A stretch of DNA of 64,000 bases from Paenibacillus silvae (GCF_014639235.1 NZ_BMFU01000018.1:8551-72550); one strand, 5' to 3'; numbered from the stretch's first letter, positions 53,301-62,425 are shown. Made by a program: numbers and translations. The notes: generated from the letters alone by a model not told the origin.

Positions 53301-53451
53301 TTAAAGGCTGCGTTACTGTTGCCTCCACCACGTACTCATATTCTCCCGGCAGCATATATCGGGCTCGCTGCATCTGCCACTCTGGAAGTTCTACCACATC
53401 CAGCCACTGCCGATGCTTGATATCTTCAATGAATCGTTGAATTCGAATCAT
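50341..53451 (-). CDS. Alpha-mannosidase, GH38
   Basis: About 1036 residues. N-terminal beta-sandwich, then the GH38 catalytic domain: GQSHIDVAWLWPVRET (His and Asp of the zinc site, ~260), EPDLNIPSGESLVRQ, and WLPDTFGYCASLPQIL with the nucleophile Asp; then YGHGDGGGG. The C-terminal half is the all-beta domain of GH38. It cleaves alpha-linked mannose, probably from imported oligosaccharides, since no signal peptide is seen. ATG 53451 overlaps the GH3 stop as ATGA, with GGAGGTGA before it; the in-frame ATG at 53487 lies upstream of that site. Confidence 0.9.
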   Translation of the reverse strand: MIRIQRFIEDIKHRQWLDVVELPEWQMQRARYMLPGEYEYVVEATVTQPLNPLNSTHGTTYFLSKTVQIPETWQGQAVGFLFEAGGEGLLKVNGVPYHGLDRNHSFVPLPIERVGAEPKLEIELYDPIPEPHDPLNRQAVIQPPIQGIRAALVHVNQPLQSLMYSIMVLSESLQVLPEKDAKRTALIRAMHQVMDEMNHEPCRWQDGMWLQELEQRLAQHVQQADPEQYRSGFMHLVGQSHIDVAWLWPVRETVRKSSRTFSTMCTLMDTYPDFVYSQSQPQLYAFVKEHYPELYERVKARIAEGRWELVGGMWVEPDLNIPSGESLVRQILYGQQFYQSEFGKRSNIEWLPDTFGYCASLPQILRLADIPYFMTTKLNWNDTNVFPYDLFDWVGIDGTSVLAYLNHGVNEHTRPKDVDEHWQSFKQKDVHPEQMLLYGHGDGGGGVTHEMVEFAERAHLMVGQPVSRFSTAGAFFEGIEAGEPTLPKWHGDLYLELHRGTYTTHARNKRSNRKAEVLYREAEIWSQFGADDNRVTHNKGVLDEGWKLMMLNQFHDIIPGTSIPEVYVTSAEEYTKVFSMGNDVLQHTLGALTNTVTTDEVPGTPYVIFNSLGWERSEVICISGGAELAGMIAYDCPGNRLVSEAEHYEGGASLHILVPSIPAFGYSTIWLRESEDVISIAEQSGLEPIPARWETAFYTLEFNDLGEITRWYDKTVEREWLKPGDKANEWQLFHDRPTYWDAWDIDPRFESQRAGTVQLVSREVVQRSAVQDVLRFRWQLNDSQISQDVILYHHQRRVDFKTSVDWNESHKLLKVAFPADLVAAKATYEIPFGALERATHNNTSWERAQFEVCGHRWADLSEGNSGISLLNDCKYGYDIKDRMIRLSLLRAPKWPDVHADQGQHEFTYAVLPHAGDWRQASVVQRAMELNHPVQVVAATPHRGTQPSRHSWLQFQSEHVILDTIKVSEDGTGAVLRFYESSGGREKVQVKWSEQHVRASIINLLEDELESLACEDGAFELTFRPFEIKSVKLVPLS

Positions 53452-55772
53452 ACGGTCACCTCCACTTGCTGTACCTGCAGACTGCATGCCGTCCAGTCCA
53501 CCGAGCTGCGTCCGACCATCAGCTTGAATTCACCCGGTTCTACGATGGACTGGAGACGGGAGTCGATCAGGGCTAGATGTTCCTTATGCACAGGGAACGT
53601 CACTGTACGAGTCTCCCCTGGCTCCAGATGGATTTTGCGAAAACCTTTCAATGATATCTCTGCCCGGGTGACAGAAGCCGACACATCGGTGATGTACAGC
53701 TGCACAACCTCTTTGCCTGCCACTTCTCCAATGTTCGTAACCTCCACTTGCACCTCGGCCTGCTCATCTGGCCCGATGACCTCCGGGGTAACTCTCACGT
53801 TGTCATACTTGAATTGCGTATAGCTCAGCCCATGTCCAAACGCGTACTGCGGCGCAAGGTCCATCTCCAGATACCTTTTGCCGCGCGTCCGCTTGGCATG
53901 ATAGTACACGGGAAGCTGTCCCTCATGCTTGGGAATGGAAACCGTCAGACGACCGGATGGATTCACATCCCCGAACAGGATATCCGCAACGGCATTTCCA
54001 CCCTCCTGCCCCGGGTACCACGCTTCCACAATCGCTGGGATATGCTCGTCAATCCAAGGCTCGGCAATCGGGCGTCCATTAATATAGACCACAACAACCG
54101 GTTTCCCCAGTTTATATACTTCCTGCACCAGTTCCAGCTGCACCCCCATCAGATTCAATGACGAGCGGTCAATGCCTTCCCCGCATTCCATGTCATTCCA
54201 CGGATCATCTGTCACCACAGACGCACCCGTGCGCAGATCAATCGTACCTTCGCCAAAATCACGCGCACTTGATCCGCCCATGACCATGACGATCACATCT
54301 GCCTGCTCGGCAAAAGCAAGCGCCTGCGGGAATCCTTCTCTTGAATCTCCCTTGATGCGGCATCCGGGTGCGTACAGCACCTGATCCGAACTGGCTCCAA
54401 GCTTGCGTTTAATACCATCCAGCACCGTGACAATCTGCTCCCTTGGCTGTGGTGACGTATAGTCTCCAAGCTGGTTATACATATGATTGGCGTTCGGCCC
54501 GATGACAGCCAGTTTAATGCCTTGTGCAGCAAGCGGGAGCACATTGCCTTCATTTTTCAGCAGTACGATGCCCTCTTGTGCCACTTCTCTCGCAAGCTGC
54601 ACATGCTCCTCACAGCCAATCACACGTTCAGCAAAATCAGGATCAACATATGGCTGCTCGAACAAGCCCAGCCTGAATTTCTTCTCCAGCACCCGCTGTA
54701 CAGCCAGGTCCAGCTCCTTCTCCTCCAATAAACCCTGCTCCAGTGCCTGTGCCAGATGTTTGCGGTACATGAAACCCGACATTTCCATATCTACACCTGC
54801 CCGAAGAGACTGTGCTACAGCCTGTTCGCCGTTCTCAGCCGTGTTATGTCCGTTCACCAGCATCTGAATGGCTCCAAAATCCGTAATTACAAATCCGTCA
54901 AAGCCCCACTCCTCCCGCAAAAGGTCATGAAGCAGATACGTACTGGACGTACAGGGTACGCCATCAATCTCGTTATAAGCGGTCATGACCGAGCAGGCTC
55001 CGGCTTCCACTGCTTGTTTGAACGGCAGCAGATCGATCTCATGCAGCTCACGCATGCCCATGTGCACAGGTGCTGCGTTGCGTCCTCCCTCCGAGCTGCC
55101 GTATGCTGCAAAATGTTTAAGTGTCGCCACTACGGTATGGTTGGAATCCAGGCGTTCCCCCTGCAATCCGTAGATCGCTTCCACGGCAAACTGCCCGATC
55201 AGATACGGGTCCTCGGCAAAACATTCCTCCGTCCGTCCCCATCTCGGGTCACGCACGACATCCAGCACTGGAGAATACGTGGCTGCGCCGCCCTGACTCC
55301 GGGTCTCCACAGCAATCGCCTCACACATACTGTGATACAGCTCGGTATTCCACGTACTGCCTACTGTCAGCGGTACAGGAAAAACCGTTGAACCAATCGC
55401 CATATGCCCGTGGGAGCACTCTTCTCCGAACAGAATCGGAATCCCCAAACGGGAATGCTCTATTGCATAGCGCTGAATCACATTTGTTGCTACCGCCCCT
55501 TGGCGCGGTGTCAGGCCCGTCTCCAGGGTGACCTCTGTCCAGGGATCAGCTCTGAGCACACCGTATAGCGAGCCAACACCACCCTGCGCCAGTTCCGCTT
55601 TGAACTCTTCCGTTATCTGTACGGTGCCATCTGTCTCTTTCTTGTACATCCTCCAGCCCATAGGCTGAATCAGCTGCCCGATCTTCTCTGCGGTAGTCAT
55701 TCGTTCAAGCAGGTCCTGAACCCGCTGCTGAATGGGGAGCGAAGCGTCTTTGTAGCCCATTTGCGTTTGCAT
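53448..55772 (-). CDS. Beta-glucosidase/beta-xylosidase-type GH3 enzyme
   Basis: About 774 residues. GH3 N-terminal TIM barrel with GEECSHGHMAIGSTVFPVP, SPVLDVVRDPRWGRTEECF, KHFAAYGSSEGGRN and nucleophile Asp in FVITDFGAI (~275; usual SDW is TDF here), the alpha/beta sandwich domain, and a fibronectin-III-like C-terminus (VTNIGEVAGKEVVQLYI). No signal peptide, so it acts in the cytoplasm. The start is ATG 55772, with GGAGG 10 bases upstream (GTG 55778 is also possible). Coupled to GH38 by a four-base overlap. Substrate not fixed by sequence. Confidence 0.88.
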   Translation of the reverse strand: MQTQMGYKDASLPIQQRVQDLLERMTTAEKIGQLIQPMGWRMYKKETDGTVQITEEFKAELAQGGVGSLYGVLRADPWTEVTLETGLTPRQGAVATNVIQRYAIEHSRLGIPILFGEECSHGHMAIGSTVFPVPLTVGSTWNTELYHSMCEAIAVETRSQGGAATYSPVLDVVRDPRWGRTEECFAEDPYLIGQFAVEAIYGLQGERLDSNHTVVATLKHFAAYGSSEGGRNAAPVHMGMRELHEIDLLPFKQAVEAGACSVMTAYNEIDGVPCTSSTYLLHDLLREEWGFDGFVITDFGAIQMLVNGHNTAENGEQAVAQSLRAGVDMEMSGFMYRKHLAQALEQGLLEEKELDLAVQRVLEKKFRLGLFEQPYVDPDFAERVIGCEEHVQLAREVAQEGIVLLKNEGNVLPLAAQGIKLAVIGPNANHMYNQLGDYTSPQPREQIVTVLDGIKRKLGASSDQVLYAPGCRIKGDSREGFPQALAFAEQADVIVMVMGGSSARDFGEGTIDLRTGASVVTDDPWNDMECGEGIDRSSLNLMGVQLELVQEVYKLGKPVVVVYINGRPIAEPWIDEHIPAIVEAWYPGQEGGNAVADILFGDVNPSGRLTVSIPKHEGQLPVYYHAKRTRGKRYLEMDLAPQYAFGHGLSYTQFKYDNVRVTPEVIGPDEQAEVQVEVTNIGEVAGKEVVQLYITDVSASVTRAEISLKGFRKIHLEPGETRTVTFPVHKEHLALIDSRLQSIVEPGEFKLMVGRSSVDWTACSLQVQQVEVTV

Positions 55773-55906
55773 GTGCACATTCTCCTCCTGTGTTTGAGTT
55801 GGTCTGGCACGGCTATCACCAGCATCACCTGACTAGCAACTCCCGAGTCTATCACCTGCGCTGCCAGCACCCCTTCACACTTACTATACTTTCAACCTCA
55901 CCGCCT

Positions 55907-58147
55907 TCACATCGCCTTGCGATAGTCACTCGGAGCCATGCCCACGACATTTTTAAAAGCCCGGTTGAAGGAATTATAGTTCGTGTACCCCACTTCTTCG
56001 CTGATCTCCTGAATAGCTTTGTCCGTCTCCTGCATGAGCTGCTTCGCCTTTTCGATGCGGTGACTGATGAGCAGATCCACAAACTTCTCTCCAAGCTCAT
56101 CTTTGAAAAGCTTGCTCAGATACTTCGGATTGATATCGAACAGATCACTCAGGTAATTCAGAGACAGGTCAGGATTGGTATAGTGCTCCTCGATATATTT
56201 GCGAATCTCCAAAATATGTGATCGATGCTTGCGAGAGCATTGCAGTGACTGCATCTGACGGGCCAGTTCCCGGAAACCCTCCAGACACAGCTCTCGCAGA
56301 TCGTCCAGCGTCTCCCAGCCTTCCAGCCTTGGCAGCAACGGTGTAAATATCGCAGCCCACGTCTCCTTATATTCCTGCGGCAGCTCGGCAAATTCCCGAT
56401 TATAATGCTGGAACAACAACTGCACCGTGTTCATAATCTCCTGCCGCGACAGGACAGACTGGCGAATCTGCTTGAACAGCCGCTCGAAATGCTGCTCCCA
56501 GACCTCATCCGACAGCCGCATCGCCTGCACCAGCAGGGAGATTGTTTTTAGAAACTCATACACATCATTGGTGGAATTCGGTACGTCACTGCATGGAATA
56601 ATACGATTGGTGCCAAGCACAGCCTTGTATTCCAGCGCGTGTACAGCCTCTTTGAGGGAAGCTCTCAGCCCGCGAAGATCAACCGCAACCCGGCCTACCC
56701 CGATCGTGACGGTAAAATTCAGATATTGCCCGATCCGGTCCAGATAATCGGTGAGCAGACGTGCTTCCATCTCTTCCGAATGCTCTGTCTCCGGCAGCCA
56801 GAGAATCGCATAAAGCCACTGTTCGGAGACCCACTCGGCCCACACGTCTGTTCCTTCATGCCGCGCACTTTCCTGAAGAATGCTGGACAGCACAAATTTC
56901 AGAAGAGCCTGGTCCTGCTGGTGGTACTCGGCTTCAAATACGTCATACCGATCCATCTCCACCACCAGCACAGCCCAGCGATGCTCCAGTTCCGGCAGCT
57001 TGAACCTGCTCATATTGGCAGACAGCTCATGACCCGAGTAATCGCGTGTACCTTCGAGCAGCTCCTGAAAGAAGACCTTTTTCTGCAAAATCAGGTTCTC
57101 CTCATGCTCCTCCTGGTACTGCCGTGTCTGATCAATCATGCGCTCCAATGTCGTATGAATAAAACGGAACTCATTCTCCTTGCCATAATTCAGCGCAGAC
57201 GGCTTCTGTGAAGATACGGTCTGGATCAACGTCACGATCTGCTGAATGGGCTTGTAGTTTCTGCGAGTCACATAGACGACCCATGCCACCCCGACCAGCA
57301 CAACACCAGCAGCAAAGATAAACCAGATATTATAAAATTGCAGGGCAAACTTGACGATCTTTCCGTTGTTCAGCCCGGTCTGCACCTTCCAGCCGCTGTA
57401 GCTGGACGTAAATTCAGAGAATACTTCTCCCGAAGCCGCTGCGGTTTTGGAGGCAAGGGTAGGGCCAGACATGATGTGATCTTCAGGCATTCCGTTGTTC
57501 CACAGGCTGCCTCCTGCCCGGTTGTAAATGTTTACAAACGTAAACTCCGGGTCATACATCTGCATAATGGATTTGCGCAGTGTGTTCAGCTCCACATTTG
57601 CCACAACCAGCCCCCGTCCGTTGGCGGCATTGCGTACAATCGTAATCACCTGCTCCGCTGTCTGGGATGGGAACGCCTTGAATGACCGCGCACCGACCCA
57701 CTTCTGCTCATCCCTGGAGCGGCTATCTTCAATAAATGTAGCATCCGGGAAATCATGAATTGGCATAGCCTTACCGTTGCTAAAAACCGTATTATCGCTG
57801 TATCTGACCAAATACACCGAGTCAATCAGCGGATATTCTATCTTCAACTCATCGATGACCTTGACTGCCTGAATGCCGGCATATACATCCTCGCTGCCAG
57901 ATACCGAGAAATAATTTTTCAGATTGGAATTGGTCAAAATCTCGCGCAGCACCTTGAAATCAATCGAGCGCAAGGAGTTGTCCAGATACTGTGTGACCTG
58001 TGAGGCCAGAAATTCATTCGCCTTGAGTGCTTCCCTGCGGTTCTGCTCATTAAAAATTTGGAAAAAAATAAAAAACAGAATCGTCGTCACAATAAAAAAT
58101 ATAGGCAAATACGATAACAGCAAACGTCTAAACCAATTGTTGCTCAT
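55907..58147 (-). CDS. Membrane-bound AraC-type sensor regulator (YesS/YtdP/LplR type)
   Basis: 746 residues: membrane helix ~10-30, extracytoplasmic Cache-like domain (~35-280), second helix (~275-295), a cytoplasmic linker, and a C-terminal AraC DNA-binding domain (~650-746; LSLNYLSDLFDINPKYLSKLF and IQEISEEVGYTNYNSFNRAFK). Such regulators sense an external sugar and switch on adjacent uptake and hydrolase genes. Position between the lpl-type importer and the GH3/GH38 genes supports control of the whole locus. The start has GGGAG directly before ATG, a short spacer. Its operator was not located, but see the palindrome at 62138. Confidence 0.85.
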   Translation of the reverse strand: MSNNWFRRLLLSYLPIFFIVTTILFFIFFQIFNEQNRREALKANEFLASQVTQYLDNSLRSIDFKVLREILTNSNLKNYFSVSGSEDVYAGIQAVKVIDELKIEYPLIDSVYLVRYSDNTVFSNGKAMPIHDFPDATFIEDSRSRDEQKWVGARSFKAFPSQTAEQVITIVRNAANGRGLVVANVELNTLRKSIMQMYDPEFTFVNIYNRAGGSLWNNGMPEDHIMSGPTLASKTAAASGEVFSEFTSSYSGWKVQTGLNNGKIVKFALQFYNIWFIFAAGVVLVGVAWVVYVTRRNYKPIQQIVTLIQTVSSQKPSALNYGKENEFRFIHTTLERMIDQTRQYQEEHEENLILQKKVFFQELLEGTRDYSGHELSANMSRFKLPELEHRWAVLVVEMDRYDVFEAEYHQQDQALLKFVLSSILQESARHEGTDVWAEWVSEQWLYAILWLPETEHSEEMEARLLTDYLDRIGQYLNFTVTIGVGRVAVDLRGLRASLKEAVHALEYKAVLGTNRIIPCSDVPNSTNDVYEFLKTISLLVQAMRLSDEVWEQHFERLFKQIRQSVLSRQEIMNTVQLLFQHYNREFAELPQEYKETWAAIFTPLLPRLEGWETLDDLRELCLEGFRELARQMQSLQCSRKHRSHILEIRKYIEEHYTNPDLSLNYLSDLFDINPKYLSKLFKDELGEKFVDLLISHRIEKAKQLMQETDKAIQEISEEVGYTNYNSFNRAFKNVVGMAPSDYRKAM

Positions 58148-58268
58148 CTCCCGCGTCCCCCCACCAATTCCATTTCATGCTGCATGACGACAACCACTTG
58201 CCTTGTTCACTGAATTTTCGTAAATATGCTGTACATTATATCGAATGACGTGGGGTTGTCATAGGAGA

Positions 58269-58305
58269 GGACTGCCCCGGTCACAGGTGACAGACGGGAC
58301 AGTCC
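58269..58305. repeat. Inverted repeat between the regulator and the binding-protein gene
   Basis: GGACTG/CAGTCC flanks a stem of CCCG/CGGG and GTCAC/GTGAC in a 234-base gap after the binding-protein gene. There is no clear T run, so it may be a weak terminator or mRNA-stabilising hairpin. Confidence 0.4.
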
Positions 58306-58381
58306 ATATATATAAATTGAACTATTCAATTACACGATAACGGAGTGGACTGTGTAATATTTTTGGTTCAACTTATATAGA

Positions 58382-60016
58382 TTACTTTTTCTCAATTGCA
58401 CGCTGATAAATATCCAGATAATTGCTCAGGCCAAGACCATCGAATCCTTTGACATAGGAATCCCAGTCCTTCTCAATGCTCTTGCTGCCAATGATGAATT
58501 GCGCCATATTGGTCTGCACGTAATCTTTGATCGCTGTCGTCAGCTGAGCTGCTGACTCCGTATCCTCTGGACGGATAAATACGTTCGCTGGGTAGACCTC
58601 TTTCGGCGCATATGGTGCGTATACATTCGTCGCTTGGGCGAGGCGTGTACCGTATCCTTCCGCTGACAGCGGGTCCTGCCCCTCTGCAAACAGATTGCGG
58701 AACGTGTTGGACAAGTCATGCGCACCAATCTGTGACCAGCTCTCGTTCACCACTACGTTTGGATCACGTTCAGGCAGATTATAGTAGCTGTACTTGGCAG
58801 GCTCGCCATTGATGTTTTTCTCATCCGGATCAGCTTTCTTCCAGCCCTTTCCTTCTGTCGGCCCGTACTCTGCGTACAACGCTCCCTCTTCACTGAACAT
58901 ATAATCCACGATTTTGATCGCAGCGATCTGCTGCGCTTCGGTTGCTTTGTTGGTGATCGCAAATTCGAACTCGCCTACACTCTGTGTTGCCCCTGTGGTC
59001 TGCACACCATCCGGCCCTTTCAGCGGCGGCACGATATCCCAGTGCTGGTGGCGGGTAATATTTTTGTCATACGTATTCACCAGATAGCTGACGAGTGCAG
59101 TTGTAATGGAGCCAACCACCTCATCACCTTCCTTATTCCCCAGCTGACCTACAGCCTGGTCATTCTGCGTGAAGGATGCCGGATCAATCAGGCCTTCGGC
59201 ATACAGCTTGTGCATGTACTCCAGCCCTTTCTTCCATCCTTCCTGATTGGCCGCAAAGCTCACCTTGCCATCGTTCACAATCAGGTATTTGTCGTTATCA
59301 TTGTATATAAAGCTGTTCATCAAGTACGCATCAATATTGCCGTTCCATACATATTTGTTCGGAGCACCTGTGAGCGGAATCTCGTCGGCTTTACCGTTGC
59401 CGTTCGGGTCCTGTGTTTTGAACGCCTTCAGAACGGTGTACAGTTCGTCGGTCGTTGTAGGCATTTTCAGACCCACCTTATCCAGCCAATCGGTGTTGAT
59501 CCAATATTTCTGGGCATACGTACAGTGGTAGCACTCGTTAAAAATAGGCAGGGCGTAGATGTTGCCATCCGGTGCCGTAATGGCATCCTTGAAGTACGGC
59601 TTCTCCTCCATCACTTTGGTCAGATTCGGGCCATACTGCTTGATCAAGTCCTGAAGCGGCAGGAACACACCTTGTTTACCATAGGTTTGCAGGTCTGAGG
59701 TCGTGAACTTACCGTGGAGAAAAACTTCAGGATAATCGCCACTGGCAAGCAGCAGCTGTCTGCGGTCCTGCAGCGCATCGGTCGGAGCCAGATCCCATTT
59801 CAGCTTGACGTCGAATTTCTTCTCGATAAACTTGGTAAATTCATTCTCTTCCATCGACGCTTTGCCCTGCGGAGCAAAAAAGGTCATCGTAACCGGGCCG
59901 CCGCTCTCGCCGCTCCCCTCGCTTCCCCCCTCTGCCTTCTCGGACGAATTGCATGCCGACAACAAAGCCATTGAAGCAAAGATCAGAAACAACATCGAAA
60001 TCCAGGATTTTCTCAA
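58382..60016 (-). CDS. Extracellular sugar-binding lipoprotein (LplA type)
   Basis: 544 residues, family 1 ABC binding protein of the LplA/YtcQ class. The lipobox is LLSACNSS with Cys at ~22, followed by a Gly/Ser/Glu tether. TTG start at 60016 behind AAAGGAGGAG. The body has the typical KLKWDLAPTD, YGPTEGKGWKK and MFSEEGALYAEY segments. It captures complex sugars at the membrane for the LplB/LplC-type permeases. It lies downstream of them (permease B, permease C, binding protein). The 192-base gap to the permease carries no clear terminator, so the unit is probably one operon. Confidence 0.88.
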   Translation of the reverse strand: MRKSWISMLFLIFASMALLSACNSSEKAEGGSEGSGESGGPVTMTFFAPQGKASMEENEFTKFIEKKFDVKLKWDLAPTDALQDRRQLLLASGDYPEVFLHGKFTTSDLQTYGKQGVFLPLQDLIKQYGPNLTKVMEEKPYFKDAITAPDGNIYALPIFNECYHCTYAQKYWINTDWLDKVGLKMPTTTDELYTVLKAFKTQDPNGNGKADEIPLTGAPNKYVWNGNIDAYLMNSFIYNDNDKYLIVNDGKVSFAANQEGWKKGLEYMHKLYAEGLIDPASFTQNDQAVGQLGNKEGDEVVGSITTALVSYLVNTYDKNITRHQHWDIVPPLKGPDGVQTTGATQSVGEFEFAITNKATEAQQIAAIKIVDYMFSEEGALYAEYGPTEGKGWKKADPDEKNINGEPAKYSYYNLPERDPNVVVNESWSQIGAHDLSNTFRNLFAEGQDPLSAEGYGTRLAQATNVYAPYAPKEVYPANVFIRPEDTESAAQLTTAIKDYVQTNMAQFIIGSKSIEKDWDSYVKGFDGLGLSNYLDIYQRAIEKK

Positions 60017-60208
60017 TCTGACTCCTCCTTTTTGTTCATAACGGCAAACCTTGGGTCATGCTACACGGGTATACAGGTTTCTGAAAACCAATCCCGGAAG
60101 CCGGCGCGTGCCCCCACCTCCCTTCAAAGGCCGACTCCCGCTGGAGTTATAGCAGAACACGTATATGATCGTGATACAAATAAAGATGATCCTCTATCCT
60201 CTGGCAGA

Positions 60209-61117
60209 TTAACCTTTGAGGGAACCCACCATGACCCCTTTGACAAAATGCTTTTGTACAAATGGATACATGATCAGGATCGGAATACTTGCGACAACAA
60301 TGAGTGCATATTTCAATACCTGCTCGAACCCTTGATCTCGCAGCTGCTGGCTTGTATTGGCAAGCATCGCCGGGTCAGCCGCGTTCAAAATGAGCAGATT
60401 ACGCAGCACATACTGCAGCGGGAACAGCTTCTCGGAACGCAGATAGATGAGCGCATCGAAATACGCATTCCAGTGACCGACCGCATACATCAGGGTCATG
60501 ACCGCCAGAATCGGCTTGGATAGCGGCAGCACAACACTGATTAGATATCGGATATCCCGGCAACCATCCATTTCTGCTGCTTCCCCAAGCTCTTCCGGGA
60601 TGGAGGATTGGAAAAACGTACGGGCAACGATAACCTGAAACACCGCAAGCGCTCCGGGCAGCCACATCGCCCAGCGGGTATCCAGCAGATGAAGATCCTT
60701 CATCAGCAGGTAGGTCGGAATCAGACCCCCGTCAAAAAACATCGTGATCATCATAAAGATGATGATTGCTCCCCGTCCGTAGAACGATTTGCGGGAAAGC
60801 GGGTAGGCCAGCATGACGGTCAGCGCTACGTTAATAAAGGTACCGACCACGGTGTAGAGGATCGTGTTGTAGAAGCCTAGCATGAGCTGCTGGCTTTTGA
60901 AGATGGAGATGTACGCCTTGATATTGAAATCCACCGGGAACAGCCACACTTGACCGGATGTTACGGCACGCGACGAGCTGAACGAGGAGCTGACAATGTA
61001 CAAGAGCGGGTAGAACACCGTCAACAGAATGGCGATGAGAAAAATATAATTAAGCGTCATGAAGATGCGGTCCCCGATCGGGTCCTTGATCCGGTTACGG
61101 TTCATCCGTTTAAACAT
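60209..61117 (-). CDS. Carbohydrate ABC transporter permease, LplC/YtcP type
   Basis: 302 residues, six membrane helices. The EAA loop is seen near ~190-215 (EELGEAAEMDGCRDIRYLI), the contact point to the ATPase. C-terminal YPFVQKHFVKGVMVGSLKG is characteristic of the LplC/YtcP class. AAAGGAGGAG lies about 8 bases before ATG. Pairs with the next permease to form the channel. The ATPase is not in the window. Confidence 0.9.
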   Translation of the reverse strand: MFKRMNRNRIKDPIGDRIFMTLNYIFLIAILLTVFYPLLYIVSSSFSSSRAVTSGQVWLFPVDFNIKAYISIFKSQQLMLGFYNTILYTVVGTFINVALTVMLAYPLSRKSFYGRGAIIIFMMITMFFDGGLIPTYLLMKDLHLLDTRWAMWLPGALAVFQVIVARTFFQSSIPEELGEAAEMDGCRDIRYLISVVLPLSKPILAVMTLMYAVGHWNAYFDALIYLRSEKLFPLQYVLRNLLILNAADPAMLANTSQQLRDQGFEQVLKYALIVVASIPILIMYPFVQKHFVKGVMVGSLKG

Positions 61118-61132
61118 GGATACACTCCTCCT

Positions 61133-62110
61133 TTACCACAAGCTGTTCTCGGATACTTTGCGGGAAATGCTGTTAACGATAATCAGCAGAATCAGGTTGA
61201 TTACGGAGTTGAACAATCCAACGGCCGAGGAAAAGCTGAAGTTGGCTCCGATCAGACCGACCTTGTACACATACGTGGAGATCACCTCTGAGGCACTCGT
61301 GTTAAGCGGGTTCTGCATCAGATATATTTTTTCGAAGCCCACGCCCATAATGCTGCCGAGACTCAGGATCAGCATGATCACCGTGACCGGAACAAGGGTG
61401 GGCAGGTCAATGTGCCATATTTTCCGCAGCCGGGACGCACCGTCCATCTTCGCTGCTTCGTACAGGGACGGGTCAACTCCCGCCAGGGCCGCTATATAGA
61501 TGATGGAGGAGTACCCCATCCCCTGCCATACCCCTGACCATACATAGATGGACTTGAAGTATTCCGGAATGCCCATGAAGTTGGTCATCGGGAAGCCCAG
61601 CATGGAGAACAGCTTGTCAACAACGCCCACATGCGGGGACAGCATCAGAATGATGATGGAGACCATAACAACGGTAGAGATAAAATGCGGAGCATACGTA
61701 ACCATCTGCACAGTCTTTTTGAAATATCCCGTTCGAATCTCGTTCAGCGCCAGCGCCAGCAGGATCGGGATCGGGAAACCGGCAAGCAGGGAGTAAAAGC
61801 TGATGCCAATCGTGTTTTTGATCAACAGCCAAAAGTTCGGGGATTCAAAAAAAGCCTCAAAATGCTTGAATCCTACCCAAGGGCTGCCCCAGATGCCCTT
61901 GACTACACTGAAATCCTTGAAGGCAATCTGTACACCGACCATCGGAATGTACTTGAAAACCAGCAGATACAGTACAGGGGGCAGCACAAGCAGGTAAAGC
62001 TCCCAGTGCTTCTTGAGGCTTCGGATGAATGGATGCTGCCGCTTGGGCTCCGCCTGATTCATCTGCTGCAGGTCCATGTTCGCGGGTATGCTTTCCGTAG
62101 CTCGACTCAT
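61133..62110 (-). CDS. Carbohydrate ABC transporter permease, LplB type
   Basis: About 325 residues, first gene of the importer operon. Membrane helix ~40-60 with YLLVLPPVLYLLVFKYIPM, then the MalF-like domain and EAA loop (DPSLYEAAKMDGASRLRKIW). C-terminus NSISRKVSENSLW is typical of LplB. ATG 62110 is chosen because AAGGAG is 8 bases upstream; GTG 62119 sits on that site. Followed after 15 bases by LplC. Confidence 0.9.
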   Translation of the reverse strand: MSRATESIPANMDLQQMNQAEPKRQHPFIRSLKKHWELYLLVLPPVLYLLVFKYIPMVGVQIAFKDFSVVKGIWGSPWVGFKHFEAFFESPNFWLLIKNTIGISFYSLLAGFPIPILLALALNEIRTGYFKKTVQMVTYAPHFISTVVMVSIIILMLSPHVGVVDKLFSMLGFPMTNFMGIPEYFKSIYVWSGVWQGMGYSSIIYIAALAGVDPSLYEAAKMDGASRLRKIWHIDLPTLVPVTVIMLILSLGSIMGVGFEKIYLMQNPLNTSASEVISTYVYKVGLIGANFSFSSAVGLFNSVINLILLIIVNSISRKVSENSLW

Positions 62111-62137
62111 TTGCGTCACTCCTTCTCATACCTCAAG

Positions 62138-62154
62138 TGTAATAATACATTACA
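62138..62154. promoter_or_regulatory. 17-base palindrome before the lpl-type importer, possible operator
   Basis: TGTAAT-N5-ATTACA, a perfect 6-base inverted repeat, 28 bases before the lplB-type start and downstream of the likely promoter. It could bind a regulator. Function inferred. Confidence 0.4.
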
Positions 62155-62211
62155 TTTAGATCCCTTAAATCTTCTTTTTAGAGACTGGTTCATGGCTTGC
62201 GATCTAATCAA

Positions 62212-62217
62212 TGTCAA
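62212..62217 (-). promoter_or_regulatory. Candidate -35 box (TTGACA) of the lpl-type operon
   Basis: TTGACA on the minus strand with a weak -10 (CATGAA) 17 bases downstream. The 315-base gap 62111-62425 holds this, the cre-like site and the palindrome; little else is clear in it. Confidence 0.4.
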
Positions 62218-62227
62218 CATTCATATC

Positions 62228-62242
62228 AGGTAGCGCTTTCTT
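62228..62242 (-). promoter_or_regulatory. cre-like site upstream of the lpl-type operon
   Basis: AAGAAAGCGCTACCT on the minus strand has one mismatch (T to A) to the cre consensus WTGNAANCGNWNNCW. It ends 11 bases before the -35 box. Confidence 0.45.
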
Positions 62243-62381
62243 GATTTGATAGTACCTTGCCGGGGGCTTTTTGATCAATTTGCAATTTTCTCCGACCTCT
62301 CTTTATTCCAAAAACCCTTGCGGATCAAGCGTTTAAACCCGTATATCTTCAGGAATTACATCTCATATGTATCCAAAATAA

Positions 62382-62414
62382 AATTCCGAGGGCTCTTATA
62401 TCTCCCCCGGAATT
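62382..62414 (-). terminator. Intrinsic terminator of the GH29 gene
   Basis: On the minus strand AATTCCGGGGG pairs with CCCTCGGAATT and runs into TTATTTTGG. It lies 12 bases after the fucosidase stop and separates the fucosidase from the importer. Confidence 0.75.
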
Positions 62415-62425
62415 GACATGTATGT

